In this document: in pieces, positions 8,184-15,573 of the stretch
Position numbering within the stretch: the stretch's first letter is position 1
How the letters are laid out: every line of letters starts with the position of its first letter
Origin: CAIWXH01 sp964555675
GTDB lineage: Bacteria > Chloroflexota > Chloroflexia > Chloroflexales > Chloroflexaceae
Assembly (NCBI GenBank): GCA_964555675.1
Contig: CAZKTU010000059.1
Location: 1 to 30,872 of the forward strand
Direction of reading: 5' to 3'
Length of the DNA: 30,872 bases
Made by a program: the position numbers and the translations under genes
The notes under the pieces: generated by a model
The model's input: the letters and a program-made list of their open reading frames with translations, nothing else
What the model was told of the DNA's origin: nothing
The model's database searches: none

Positions 8184-10121
8184 TCAGATCGTTTCGCCGC
8201 CATCCACGCAGGCCACCGCGCAGGGCGGTAGCTCCAGCCGGAGCGCGCCGTCCCGCTCCGCGAGGGCCATCGCCGCCGCGGCGCGAAAGTCCTCGGGCGC
8301 CACACCGGCGAGCTCGGCGCTGTCGCCGGTCAGCAGCCGCAGCCGCGCTGGGCCGGCGAGACCGGCGACCAGGGCCGTCTGGGGCTCGGGCGTGAGGTTG
8401 GCGGCCAGGATGCGCCAGCGCCGGCCGCGCCGCAGCGCGAGGGCCACGACGCGCAGGGGCGCGCTCGAGCGCACGGCCAGGGCCTCGCCGCCCGCGAGGT
8501 CGGCCGCCCAGGCCAGCACGTGGTAGAGCGGGAAGACCGCGCCGGGCGTCGAGGGGAAGCGCGCCGGCAGCGGCGAGCCGGCGGCCCGCTCGAGCACGCC
8601 GCCCCAGCCGGCCGTCTCGTAGAGCGTGACGCTGGCCGCCCCGCCCTCGGCCATGGCTGCCAGGCTCCCCACCGTCCAGGCCGCGCCGAAGAGCGAGAGC
8701 TGGCGCGGGTCGACCTGCCGGGGCAGCTCGCCCTCGGCCGGCGCCTCCTCGGGGCCGGTCGCGGCGGGGTTGAATTGCGGCCGCAGTGTGAGCGGGCCGA
8801 CGGCGACGGGGAGCCCCGGGTAGAGCAGCCGCGCGCTCGCGACGGTGTCGGCCTGCGCTGCCAGGTTCTCGGCCAGCGAGCTGAGGTCGAAGGCGTGGAC
8901 CTGGGGGTTGAGCGCGTAGGCCACCGTCTCGAGCGCCGCGGCGGTCGGGCGCGCCCGGTTCAGCTCGGTGAACGAGGCCAGGGTGCCGCCGCCGAAGGGC
9001 GCCCCCGGCACGAGCGGGCCGAGGGCCTCGCGCGCCGCCCGTACCTGCCCCACGTCGCTCGCCCGCCCGTGGCGCGGGAAGACGAGCAGGCGGGCCACGG
9101 CCGGGCGCAGCGCCGCCAGCTCCTGGGCCAGGCGGGGCAGCTCGGCGGCGGCATCGTCGAGGACGAGGGCCAGCTCGAGGGGGGCGCCGAGGGCGGCGGC
9201 CTCTGCCGCGGCCTGGCCCAAGCGGGCGCGCCAGTCGGGGGTCCAGATCCGCAGCTCGCAGCGCAGGTGCGCCGGCCGCAGTGCCCGCAGGCGCGCCAGC
9301 TCGCCCGTGGTCAGAGGCCCACCGTCGTCGGCGACGCCCAGTCCGAGGGCCGGTAGGGCGCGGCGCTCGTCGGGCGACACCGTAAGCGCCACGGGCCCGG
9401 CTTCGACGCGCCCCGCTGGCGCGAGGCCCTGGAGGCGCAGCGTCACCACCTGGGCTACCCGCTCGCCGGGGGCGAGCTCGACAGGGAAGGGCTGGCTCAA
9501 GGGTGTGCCGTAGATCTTGAACGACCCGTCGCTCCAGTTGCGCTGGTCCTCCATCTCGAAGAGCTCGCCGGCGAAGCGCAGCTCGGCCCAGCAGCCGGGG
9601 GCGACCTCGTGGGCGAGGGCTCTGATCGCGAGGAAGGGCTGGTGCGGCGCGATCGCCCGCGGGAACGCGCCATGCTCTGTGGAGCCGTCGTCGTGCTCGA
9701 CGCGCACCGGCGCGCCGGCGCAGTCGGCGGGGTGCAGGACACAGATGCCGATCCGGTTGCGCCGGAACGCCCGCTCGGCCGCGCCGTCCATGGCCAGCGT
9801 GATCGTCCCGTCGGCCGCGCCCGTGATGCGGCAGGACCAGCGGAACTGGATCGGCCCGCGCTGGTGAAGCGCGGTGTAGCTGATCGCGAACGAGTCGGGG
9901 CCCGCCACGATGCGCTCGTCGCTCAGGCCGGCCGGGATGGTGTCCCAGTTGTGGTCGCGCACGGCCACGTAGATGCGCCGAATCACCTCGCGCCCGCCGA
10001 GGCGCAGGTAGCGCAGGTCGCCCGCCTCGTAGTCCAGGGTCAGGGGGCCGGCCCGCAGCGGCACCCGCGGCGGCGGCGGCTCGTCCGAGCCGAAGAGGAG
10101 CATGCTCTGTGAGGGTGTCAT
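8184..10121 (-). CDS. D-apionate lactonase-like protein
   Basis: A 645-residue soluble protein without a signal peptide. The N-terminal region has LDYEAGDLRYLRLGGREV, RRIYVAVRDHNW, NRIGICVLHP and FEMEDQRNWSDGSFK. A (beta/alpha)-barrel-like middle part follows (about 250-520) and then a C-terminal beta domain. This pattern recalls ApnL, the D-apionate lactonase of apiose catabolism, which hydrolyses the lactone made by a Gfo/Idh-type apiose dehydrogenase. The resemblance is from memory, and the catalytic residues are not known to me. The operon also encodes a Gfo/Idh enzyme of the apiose-dehydrogenase type, which supports a lactonase role. The gene starts 5 nt after the fusion gene upstream, with GAGG just before the ATG. 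Another sugar-acid lactone is an equally possible substrate. Confidence 0.68.
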   Translation of the reverse strand: MTPSQSMLLFGSDEPPPPRVPLRAGPLTLDYEAGDLRYLRLGGREVIRRIYVAVRDHNWDTIPAGLSDERIVAGPDSFAISYTALHQRGPIQFRWSCRITGAADGTITLAMDGAAERAFRRNRIGICVLHPADCAGAPVRVEHDDGSTEHGAFPRAIAPHQPFLAIRALAHEVAPGCWAELRFAGELFEMEDQRNWSDGSFKIYGTPLSQPFPVELAPGERVAQVVTLRLQGLAPAGRVEAGPVALTVSPDERRALPALGLGVADDGGPLTTGELARLRALRPAHLRCELRIWTPDWRARLGQAAAEAAALGAPLELALVLDDAAAELPRLAQELAALRPAVARLLVFPRHGRASDVGQVRAAREALGPLVPGAPFGGGTLASFTELNRARPTAAALETVAYALNPQVHAFDLSSLAENLAAQADTVASARLLYPGLPVAVGPLTLRPQFNPAATGPEEAPAEGELPRQVDPRQLSLFGAAWTVGSLAAMAEGGAASVTLYETAGWGGVLERAAGSPLPARFPSTPGAVFPLYHVLAWAADLAGGEALAVRSSAPLRVVALALRRGRRWRILAANLTPEPQTALVAGLAGPARLRLLTGDSAELAGVAPEDFRAAAAMALAERDGALRLELPPCAVACVDGGETI

Positions 10122-10126
10122 GGGCC

Positions 10127-11791
10127 TCAGGCCACGCGGTGGGGCGGCTCGGCGCCGGCCAGCACGCGCAGGATCGTCTCGGCGGTGACCTCGCCCATGC
10201 GGCGCAGGCCGTCGTGGGTCTGCCCCGAGCTGTGGGGCGCGGCGATGAAGCGGTCGAGGGTGAGCAGCGGGCTCCCGCCCGGGGGCTCGCGCACGAACAC
10301 ATCGCTGGCGGCGCCGCCGAGGCGACCGTCGCGCAGGGCCTCGTAGAGGGCCGCCTCGTCCACCAGTTCGCCGCGCGCCGTGTTGATCAGCAGCGCCCCG
10401 GGCCGCATCTGGGCCAGGGCCTCCGCGCCGATCAGCCCGCGCGTGGCGGGAGTGACGGGCGCGTGCAGCGAGACAACGTCCGAGCGGGCCAGCAGGGCCT
10501 CCAGGCTCAGCAGCTCGACGCCCCAGCTCTGGGCGAAGGCCTGGTCGGGGTAGGGGTCGTAGGCGACGAGGCGCATGCCGAAGCCGACGGCGCGGCGGCA
10601 GAGGCCCTTGCCGATCTTGCCGAGCCCGACCACCCCGAGGGTCTTATCGCGCAGCTCGAGGCCGACCATGCGCGGCCAGCCGCCGGCGCGCACGGCCCGG
10701 TCGCCCTGGGGGATGTGGCGGGCGAGGGCCAGCAGCAGGGCGAAGGCCATGTCGGCGACCGAGTCGGCGATCGCGTCGCCGGCCAGGCAGACCGGGATGC
10801 CGCGCGCCCGCGCCGCCTCCAGGTCGATATTCTCGAAGCCGACGCCGTGTTTGGCGATCAGGCGCAGCCGCGGCGCCGCGGCGATCACGCGCGCCGTCAC
10901 CGGCTCGGTGCCCGAGACCAGCACGTCGGCCTCGCCGATAGCGGCGGCTAGCTCCTCTTCGCCGGGCGAGCGACCCCAGGGGTTGGCCAGCAGCTCGCAG
11001 CCCGCCTCGCGCAGCCGGGCGAGCGCCTCGGGGCAGTGGGGCCCGAACGAGCGCGAGGCCACCAGGATGCGCGGGCGATCCTCGGTCGGGGCGGCGGGCC
11101 CCGGCGCGACTGCGGGCCCCGCCGCGCTGGTGGGGGCCAGGGCCGAGCGCAGGTGGGCAAGGTAGGCGGCCTGGTCGGGCTCGCGGTGCAGGGCGCCGCC
11201 GATCGGCAGCGAGTCGGCCCCCGCGGCCACGGCGGCGCGCATGCTCTCGAGTTCGAGCCCGCCGGCGGCCTGTAGATCGACCGGTCGCCCCAGGGCGTCG
11301 ATCATGGCGCGCGCGGCGGCGACCCGGCCGAGCAAGAGCTGGTTGAACTCGCGGCCCCGCGCGCCCTCGCCGGTCACGCGGCCCAGCAGCAGCACCGCGT
11401 CGAGCATGGGCAGCACCGGCTCGAGCACGCTCAGCGAGGTGCCGAGGGCCAGGCAGAGGCCGGGGCGCAGCCCGAGCTCGCGCAGGGCGAAGATCGCCTC
11501 GTAGAGCATGGGCGTGCTCTCGGCGGGCAGGAAGACCAGGTCGGCGCCGGCGCTCTTGAGGGCGGGCAGGAAGCGCAGCGGGTCGCGGGCGGCGAGGTGG
11601 ACCTCAAAGGGCAGGCCGGTGAGCGGGCGCAGGGCCTGGAGCGTGCGCGGCGGGAAGGCCAGGTCGGGGACAAGCTGGCCGTCGAACACGTCGAAGTGCA
11701 GGAACTCCACCCCGGCCGCCTCGACGCGCCGCAGCTCCTCGGCGAGTCGGCCGTGGTCGGCGTTGAAGAGGGCCGAGCCGAGGCGGGTCAT
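10127..11791 (-). CDS. Fusion of ribulose-phosphate-3-epimerase-like barrel and D-2-hydroxyacid dehydrogenase
   Basis: A 554-residue two-domain enzyme. Residues 1-215 resemble ribulose-phosphate 3-epimerase: LHFDVFDG keeps His32 and Asp34, and EVHL keeps His65. The second catalytic Asp (DGG in the family) is replaced by Ala176 (AAGG), and the usual phosphate-loop motif is not recognisable. An Ala/Pro-rich linker (219-240) leads to a phosphoglycerate-dehydrogenase-like 2-hydroxyacid dehydrogenase. That part has GLGKIG (389-394) for NAD and the full catalytic set Arg473 (TARGE), Glu502 (REPP) and His520 (APHSSGQT). The ATG overlaps the stop of the cyclase gene by 4 nt (ATGA), so the two are translationally coupled. 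The dehydrogenase is probably active. The barrel may have a changed reaction or only bind a ligand. The open frame extends upstream of this ATG, but that part is antisense-like shadow of the cyclase. Confidence 0.9.
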   Translation of the reverse strand: MTRLGSALFNADHGRLAEELRRVEAAGVEFLHFDVFDGQLVPDLAFPPRTLQALRPLTGLPFEVHLAARDPLRFLPALKSAGADLVFLPAESTPMLYEAIFALRELGLRPGLCLALGTSLSVLEPVLPMLDAVLLLGRVTGEGARGREFNQLLLGRVAAARAMIDALGRPVDLQAAGGLELESMRAAVAAGADSLPIGGALHREPDQAAYLAHLRSALAPTSAAGPAVAPGPAAPTEDRPRILVASRSFGPHCPEALARLREAGCELLANPWGRSPGEEELAAAIGEADVLVSGTEPVTARVIAAAPRLRLIAKHGVGFENIDLEAARARGIPVCLAGDAIADSVADMAFALLLALARHIPQGDRAVRAGGWPRMVGLELRDKTLGVVGLGKIGKGLCRRAVGFGMRLVAYDPYPDQAFAQSWGVELLSLEALLARSDVVSLHAPVTPATRGLIGAEALAQMRPGALLINTARGELVDEAALYEALRDGRLGGAASDVFVREPPGGSPLLTLDRFIAAPHSSGQTHDGLRRMGEVTAETILRVLAGAEPPHRVA

Positions 11792-12435
11792 ACGGCGTCC
11801 TCGATCGCCAGGGCCCGCACCGGGCAGGCGTCGAGGCCGCGCACCGGCAGCGGCAGCGCCAGCAGATAGAAGCGCTGGCTGCTGATCTGGTCGAGGTTGC
11901 GCAGGCACTCGAGCACCGCGGCGTCGTAGCGGAACCAGAGCGTGTGGTTGGGGTGGTGGCTCACGCCGCGCACCTCGAAGCCCGAGCTGTCGGTGCCCAG
12001 CAGGCGCACCTGCCGGTCCTCCAGCAGCCATGCGCAGGCCTCCTCGGTGATGTAGGGGCGCTGGTGAGAGGCGCTGGTGCGGTACTGGCCGTCGCGCCCC
12101 TCCCACAGGATCACGTGGTCGCCGACCTGGATGTCGCCCGCGGCGCGCAGATCGTCCAGGGTGATCGCCTCGCTGACCTCTTTGTGGCGGAAATCGAGCC
12201 TGATCGCCGGCCCCATGAAGACGCTGAGCGGGAGCGAGGCCGTGTCTTTGCCCCCGGCGTAGAAGTGCAGCGGCACCTCGACGTGGGTGCCGACGTGGGA
12301 CCACATGAAGACGTCGTTCATGATGTCGCCGGTGGGCCCGTGGCGCTCGCCGCGCTGCGTGACCTCCAGCCCGTACTGCTCCTGGCCCGGGATCATGACG
12401 TGGGTCAGGTCGATGATGCGCTTGCCTTCCATCAC
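11788..12435 (-). CDS. Cyclase-family (kynurenine formamidase-like) metal hydrolase
   Basis: A 215-residue protein of the cyclase/KynB family of Zn/Mn-dependent amidases and lactonase-like hydrolases. The metal-binding signature HxGTHxDxPxH is present as HVGTHVEVPLH (His47, His51, His57) with Glu53 in place of the usual Asp. RIIDLTHVM and GTDSSGFE are other typical segments. Two ATG codons stand in tandem; the first, at 12435, has AGGAG 10 nt upstream. It lies 28 nt after the kinase gene and overlaps the next gene by 4 nt. No tryptophan-degradation gene is nearby, so kynurenine formamidase is unlikely. In this operon it more probably hydrolyses a lactone or other sugar-acid derivative, which is an inference from position. 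Confidence 0.87.
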   Translation of the reverse strand: MMEGKRIIDLTHVMIPGQEQYGLEVTQRGERHGPTGDIMNDVFMWSHVGTHVEVPLHFYAGGKDTASLPLSVFMGPAIRLDFRHKEVSEAITLDDLRAAGDIQVGDHVILWEGRDGQYRTSASHQRPYITEEACAWLLEDRQVRLLGTDSSGFEVRGVSHHPNHTLWFRYDAAVLECLRNLDQISSQRFYLLALPLPVRGLDACPVRALAIEDAV

Positions 12436-12463
12436 GCTGGTGCTCCTGTTGGCGCCCTCGCGC

Positions 12464-13495
12464 CTACGCTTCGTCGCTGGATACCGCGATCCCCGGCACG
12501 CCCACGGGCGCCACGATAGCCGTGCCGCCGGCGGCGGTGATCGCCTCGGCCACCCTGGCCTCCTCGCCCGCCGCCACGAGGGCGAGCATGATCCCCCCGC
12601 CGCCCGAGCCGGAGAGCTTGGCGCCGTAGGCCCCGGCGGCCAGGGCGGCCTCGCACAGGGCCTCGAGCTGTGGGGTCGAGACGCCGATCCGCTCCAGGAT
12701 CAGCTGGTTGAGGTTGAGCAGCCGGCCCAGCTCGGGCCAGTCGCCCGCCCCCAGGGCGGCCTCGGCGTGACGCGCCAGCAGCCCGATCTCCGCGAAGTAG
12801 TGCCTGCGCAGCGGGCGCTCGGCCAGCCACGCCCGCACGCGCCCGTTGACCGCGCTCGTGGCGGCGCTGGCCCCGCTGTCGCCGATCACCAGGGCCAGGC
12901 CGGGGGCCGCGGCGGCCGGCTCGCCCTCGCGCTCGGCGCTGTAGCGGATCGCGCCCCCAAAGAGCGAGGTCTGCGTATCGAGGCCCGAGGCCACGCCGCC
13001 GTGGGCGACCAGGTCGCCGCGCCGCGCCGCCGCAGCCAGCTCGCGTGGCTCGCCTGGCCTGCCGAGGGCCCGCGCTAGGGCCGCCGCCAGGGCCGCGCAC
13101 ACCGCGCCGCCCGAGCCGAGCCCCGCCCCGCGCGGGATGGCGCTCTCGAAGCGGGCCGTCAGGGGCGGCAGGGCCGCGCCAGCCGAGGCCAGCACGTACT
13201 TCACCGGCGCGAAGTAGTCGCTCGCCGCCAGGGCCTGGATCGCCGCGTAGTCCTCCTGGGCGAGCAGCCGGTCCACGGTGGCGCCCAGGGTGAGCACCGC
13301 CTCGCGGGTGGTGCGCTCGCGCCGCTCGCCGTCGGTCAGGGCGATCTCCCCGCGGCCGAGCTCGCTCGCCGCGCCCACGGTCAGGGTGCAGTAGGCCCGC
13401 AGCCCGACGCTCACCGCCAGGGCGGTGGCCCCGCGGTTGACGGCGTGCTCGCCGATCAGGATCGCCTTCGCCGGCGCGCTCGCGGTGACCCTCAC
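12464..13495 (-). CDS. GHMP-family kinase, mevalonate-kinase-like
   Basis: A 343-residue kinase of the GHMP superfamily (galacto-, homoserine, mevalonate, phosphomevalonate kinases). Motif 1 is APAKAILIGEHAVNRG (Lys10, Glu16), motif 2 the glycine-rich ATP loop PRGAGLGSGG (121-130), and motif 3 GAKLSGSGGGG near the C-terminus. SGLDTQTSLFGG supplies the acidic Asp173. The GTG at 13495 is chosen because GGGAGGAG ends 6 nt upstream and the sequence then begins MRVTASAPAK, a normal family start. The best overall likeness is mevalonate kinase. No other isoprenoid gene is present, and it sits 32 nt after the SDR and 28 nt before the cyclase gene in a sugar operon, so a sugar or sugar-acid kinase is at least as likely. 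Confidence 0.88.
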   Translation of the reverse strand: MRVTASAPAKAILIGEHAVNRGATALAVSVGLRAYCTLTVGAASELGRGEIALTDGERRERTTREAVLTLGATVDRLLAQEDYAAIQALAASDYFAPVKYVLASAGAALPPLTARFESAIPRGAGLGSGGAVCAALAAALARALGRPGEPRELAAAARRGDLVAHGGVASGLDTQTSLFGGAIRYSAEREGEPAAAAPGLALVIGDSGASAATSAVNGRVRAWLAERPLRRHYFAEIGLLARHAEAALGAGDWPELGRLLNLNQLILERIGVSTPQLEALCEAALAAGAYGAKLSGSGGGGIMLALVAAGEEARVAEAITAAGGTAIVAPVGVPGIAVSSDEA

Positions 13496-13527
13496 GCTCC
13501 GCTCCTCCCGGGCCGCGCCGGGGCGGC

Positions 13528-14313
13528 CTACCACTGGCTGCCGGCGAGGAAGCCGCCGTCGACCGCGAAGCTCTGCCCGGTGGTGTAGTCCGAGGCCCGC
13601 GAGGCCAGGTAGATGGCGAGCCCGACCAGATCCTCGGGGCGGCCGGGGCGCTTGTTCGGCAGGCGGTCGAGCATCCACTGCCGGCGCGCCGGGTTGGCCC
13701 AGACCGATGCCGTCAGCTCGGTGGCGATGAAGCCCGGGCAGAGGCAGTTGACCTGAATGTTTTGCTCGGCCCACTCGATCGCCATCGTCTTGGTCAGCTG
13801 CGCCAGGGCGCTCTTGGTCATCCCGTACACCGACACGTCGCCCAGGCCGATGCTGGAGGTGAGCGAGCCGATGTTGATGATCTTGCCGCCGCCCTGCTCG
13901 GCCATCGTGGCCGCCACAGCCCGGGTGAGGAAGTAGAGGCTGCGCAGGTTGGTCGACATAATTAAATCGTAGATCTCGGGGGTGATCGCGGCGATCGGCA
14001 TGCGCTGGTTGGTGCCGGCGCAGTTGACCAGGATGCCGACCGGGCCGAGTTGGGCCTCGACCGCCTCGACCAGGGGCTCGACCGCCGCCAGGTCGGCCAG
14101 GTCGGCGACGAAGGGTGTCGCGACGCCCCCCGCGGCGGCGATCTCGTCGGTTAGACGCGCGAGCCGCTCGGCGGAGCGCCCGTGGATGGCCACGCTGGCG
14201 CCGGCGCGGGCGAGGCCCATGGCCAGGGCCGAGCCGATCCCGCCGCTCGCGCCCGTGACGAGGGCGACCCGGCCGTCCAGTGCGAAGAGCTCGTGAAGGT
14301 AGCCTGTGCCCAT
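13528..14313 (-). CDS. SDR oxidoreductase, gluconate 5-dehydrogenase-like
   Basis: A 261-residue classical short-chain dehydrogenase. The cofactor motif TGASGGIG is at 20-27, NCAG (normally NNAG) at 97-100, the catalytic Ser in IGSLTSS (about 150), and Tyr163/Lys167 in YGMTK. LFALDGRVALVTG, EWAEQNIQVNCLCPGF and QSFAVDGG agree with the gluconate 5-dehydrogenase (IdnO-like) branch, which interconverts a sugar acid and its keto form. The ATG at 14313 has AGGA 8 nt upstream. It is 31 nt downstream of the Gfo/Idh gene. In the operon it could oxidise the acid released by the lactonase-like enzyme. The exact substrate is unknown. Confidence 0.93.
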   Translation of the reverse strand: MGTGYLHELFALDGRVALVTGASGGIGSALAMGLARAGASVAIHGRSAERLARLTDEIAAAGGVATPFVADLADLAAVEPLVEAVEAQLGPVGILVNCAGTNQRMPIAAITPEIYDLIMSTNLRSLYFLTRAVAATMAEQGGGKIINIGSLTSSIGLGDVSVYGMTKSALAQLTKTMAIEWAEQNIQVNCLCPGFIATELTASVWANPARRQWMLDRLPNKRPGRPEDLVGLAIYLASRASDYTTGQSFAVDGGFLAGSQW

Positions 14314-14344
14314 GTTGCTGTCCTGCTTCTGGCCAGGGCCGTTC

Positions 14345-15370
14345 TCACCCCACCTGCGGCGTGATCGTCTGCCCGCTGCGGGCCGACTCGTAAGCGGCGA
14401 AGACCAGGCGCACCGTCTTGATATTGTCCTCGCCGCGGGTCTCGGCCGGAGGGCCGCCCTGCAGGTCGCGCAGGATGTCGGCGTGGCAGGGCACGATGCT
14501 GGCGTGGACCAGGTCGTAGGCGGGGTCCGCCCAGTCATAGCGGGGCGGCGGCACCCGGCGCGCCATCGTCCCCGCGGCGGTCGTGAGGCGCACCCAGTAG
14601 TCCGGGCCGAGCTCGAGGGAGCCGCGCTCGCCCTCGATCAGCACATAGGTCTCGGGGAAGCGCTCGTGCTCGAGGCGACTGGCGTAGCTCAGCTCGCAGG
14701 TGGTGGTGACCGCGCCCTGCCGCAGCATGATCGTGGCGACGTCCTCGCCGCGGATCGTGGGGTTGACGCGGGCCGTCTGGCAATACAGGCGCTGGGCGTC
14801 GCCGAAGAGGAAGCGGGCCACGTCGAGCACGTGGCTGCCCATGTCGACGATGATGAACTGCTCGAGCTCGCGCAGGAAAGGCTGATTGTCGAAGACGGGG
14901 AAGCTCGAGCTGAACTGCAGGCGGGCGCGGAAAGGCGCGCCGATCGCGCCGGCGTCGAGCTGCCGCTTCAGCTCGCGCAGGGGCGCCTGCCAGCGCCAGT
15001 TCTCGTGGACGAGCAGGCGCGTCCCGGCGGCGCGACAGGCGTCTAGGGTCGCCTCGGCCTCGGCCAGGGTGGGCGCGAGGGGTTTCTGGCAGATCGCCGG
15101 CAGCCCGCGGGCGGCGACAAGGCCCACTAGGGCCCCGTGGCTGGCCGCATCGGTGATAATATCGACGGCGTCGACCGTCTCGCGGTCGAGCAGGGCCGCC
15201 GGGTCGTCATAAATCGCCGCGATGCCGAAGGCGGCGCCCAGGGCCTCGGCCCGGCTGCGGGTGCGGTTGTAGAGCGCTACCACCTCCACGCCCGGCAGCT
15301 CGCGCCAGGCGGCGAGCTGGAAGCGCGCCCAGAAGCCGCAGCCGAAGATGGCGATCCGTGTTCCCGTCAT
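14345..15370 (-). CDS. Gfo/Idh/MocA sugar dehydrogenase, D-apiose dehydrogenase-like
   Basis: A 341-residue NAD(P)-dependent oxidoreductase. The N-terminal Rossmann motif is IAIFGCGFWA (10-15) and the family catalytic Lys is Lys96 in CQKPLAP. VHENWRWQAPLRELK, FIIVDMGSHVLDVARFLFG and NPTIRGEDVAT are the segments that I associate with D-apiose dehydrogenases (ApdG), which convert the sugar to its lactone; this assignment is from memory. His180 in DMGSH is the probable substrate-binding or acid-base residue. The ATG at 15370 was chosen since the only upstream in-frame ATG lies inside the promoter region. It is the first gene of the operon, about 50 nt after the predicted transcription start, and its promoter carries a GntR operator. 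Confidence 0.9.
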   Translation of the reverse strand: MTGTRIAIFGCGFWARFQLAAWRELPGVEVVALYNRTRSRAEALGAAFGIAAIYDDPAALLDRETVDAVDIITDAASHGALVGLVAARGLPAICQKPLAPTLAEAEATLDACRAAGTRLLVHENWRWQAPLRELKRQLDAGAIGAPFRARLQFSSSFPVFDNQPFLRELEQFIIVDMGSHVLDVARFLFGDAQRLYCQTARVNPTIRGEDVATIMLRQGAVTTTCELSYASRLEHERFPETYVLIEGERGSLELGPDYWVRLTTAAGTMARRVPPPRYDWADPAYDLVHASIVPCHADILRDLQGGPPAETRGEDNIKTVRLVFAAYESARSGQTITPQVG

Positions 15371-15412
15371 TGGGAGTGGCCCTTTCGCATGGCCCCGCTC
15401 TGCGCCGATAAC

Positions 15413-15427
15413 TGGTATGATGTTTAC
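15413..15427. promoter_or_regulatory. GntR operator candidate, site 1
   Basis: TGGTATGATGTTTAC, identical to site 2 at 15511-15525, in the same orientation. It covers the end of the -10 box and the start point of the minus-strand operon promoter, where repressor binding would block transcription. The outer halves GGTA and TACT form an imperfect inverted repeat. Confidence 0.75.
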
Positions 15428-15454
15428 TATAGAGATTTGCGCTCCCGCTGTCAA
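15426..15454 (-). promoter_or_regulatory. Promoter of the seven-gene sugar operon
   Basis: The minus strand reads TTGACA (15449-15454), a 17-nt spacer and TATAGT (15426-15431), giving a start near 15419 inside operator site 1. Confidence 0.88.
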
Positions 15455-15491
15455 GATCCTCCCGAAAAAGAGCGCTTGGCCGGGGTAATCC

Positions 15492-15519
15492 TTGACACCC
15501 ATCCCACAATTGGTATGAT
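15492..15519 (+). promoter_or_regulatory. Promoter of the GntR regulator gene
   Basis: TTGACA (15492-15497), a 16-nt spacer and TATGAT (15514-15519). The -10 box lies within operator site 2, which suggests that the regulator controls its own gene. Confidence 0.85.
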
Positions 15520-15525
15520 GTTTAC
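15511..15525. promoter_or_regulatory. GntR operator candidate, site 2
   Basis: Second exact copy of TGGTATGATGTTTAC, followed by C so that GGTA and TACC form a perfect 4-bp inverted repeat around TGATGTT. It overlaps the -10 box of the plus-strand promoter. Its centre is 98 bp from site 1. Confidence 0.75.
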
Positions 15526-15573
15526 CTAGATTGTCCCCGGGCCGCGCGGCCCTGGCGGGATGCGCGAGGGCTT

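Noticed and set aside
7135..10302. Open frame of 1055 codons over the Zn-dehydrogenase, lactonase-like and fusion genes
   Set aside because: Arg/Pro/Ala-rich shadow frame. The real genes in the other minus-strand frames have motifs, ribosome sites and tight spacing.
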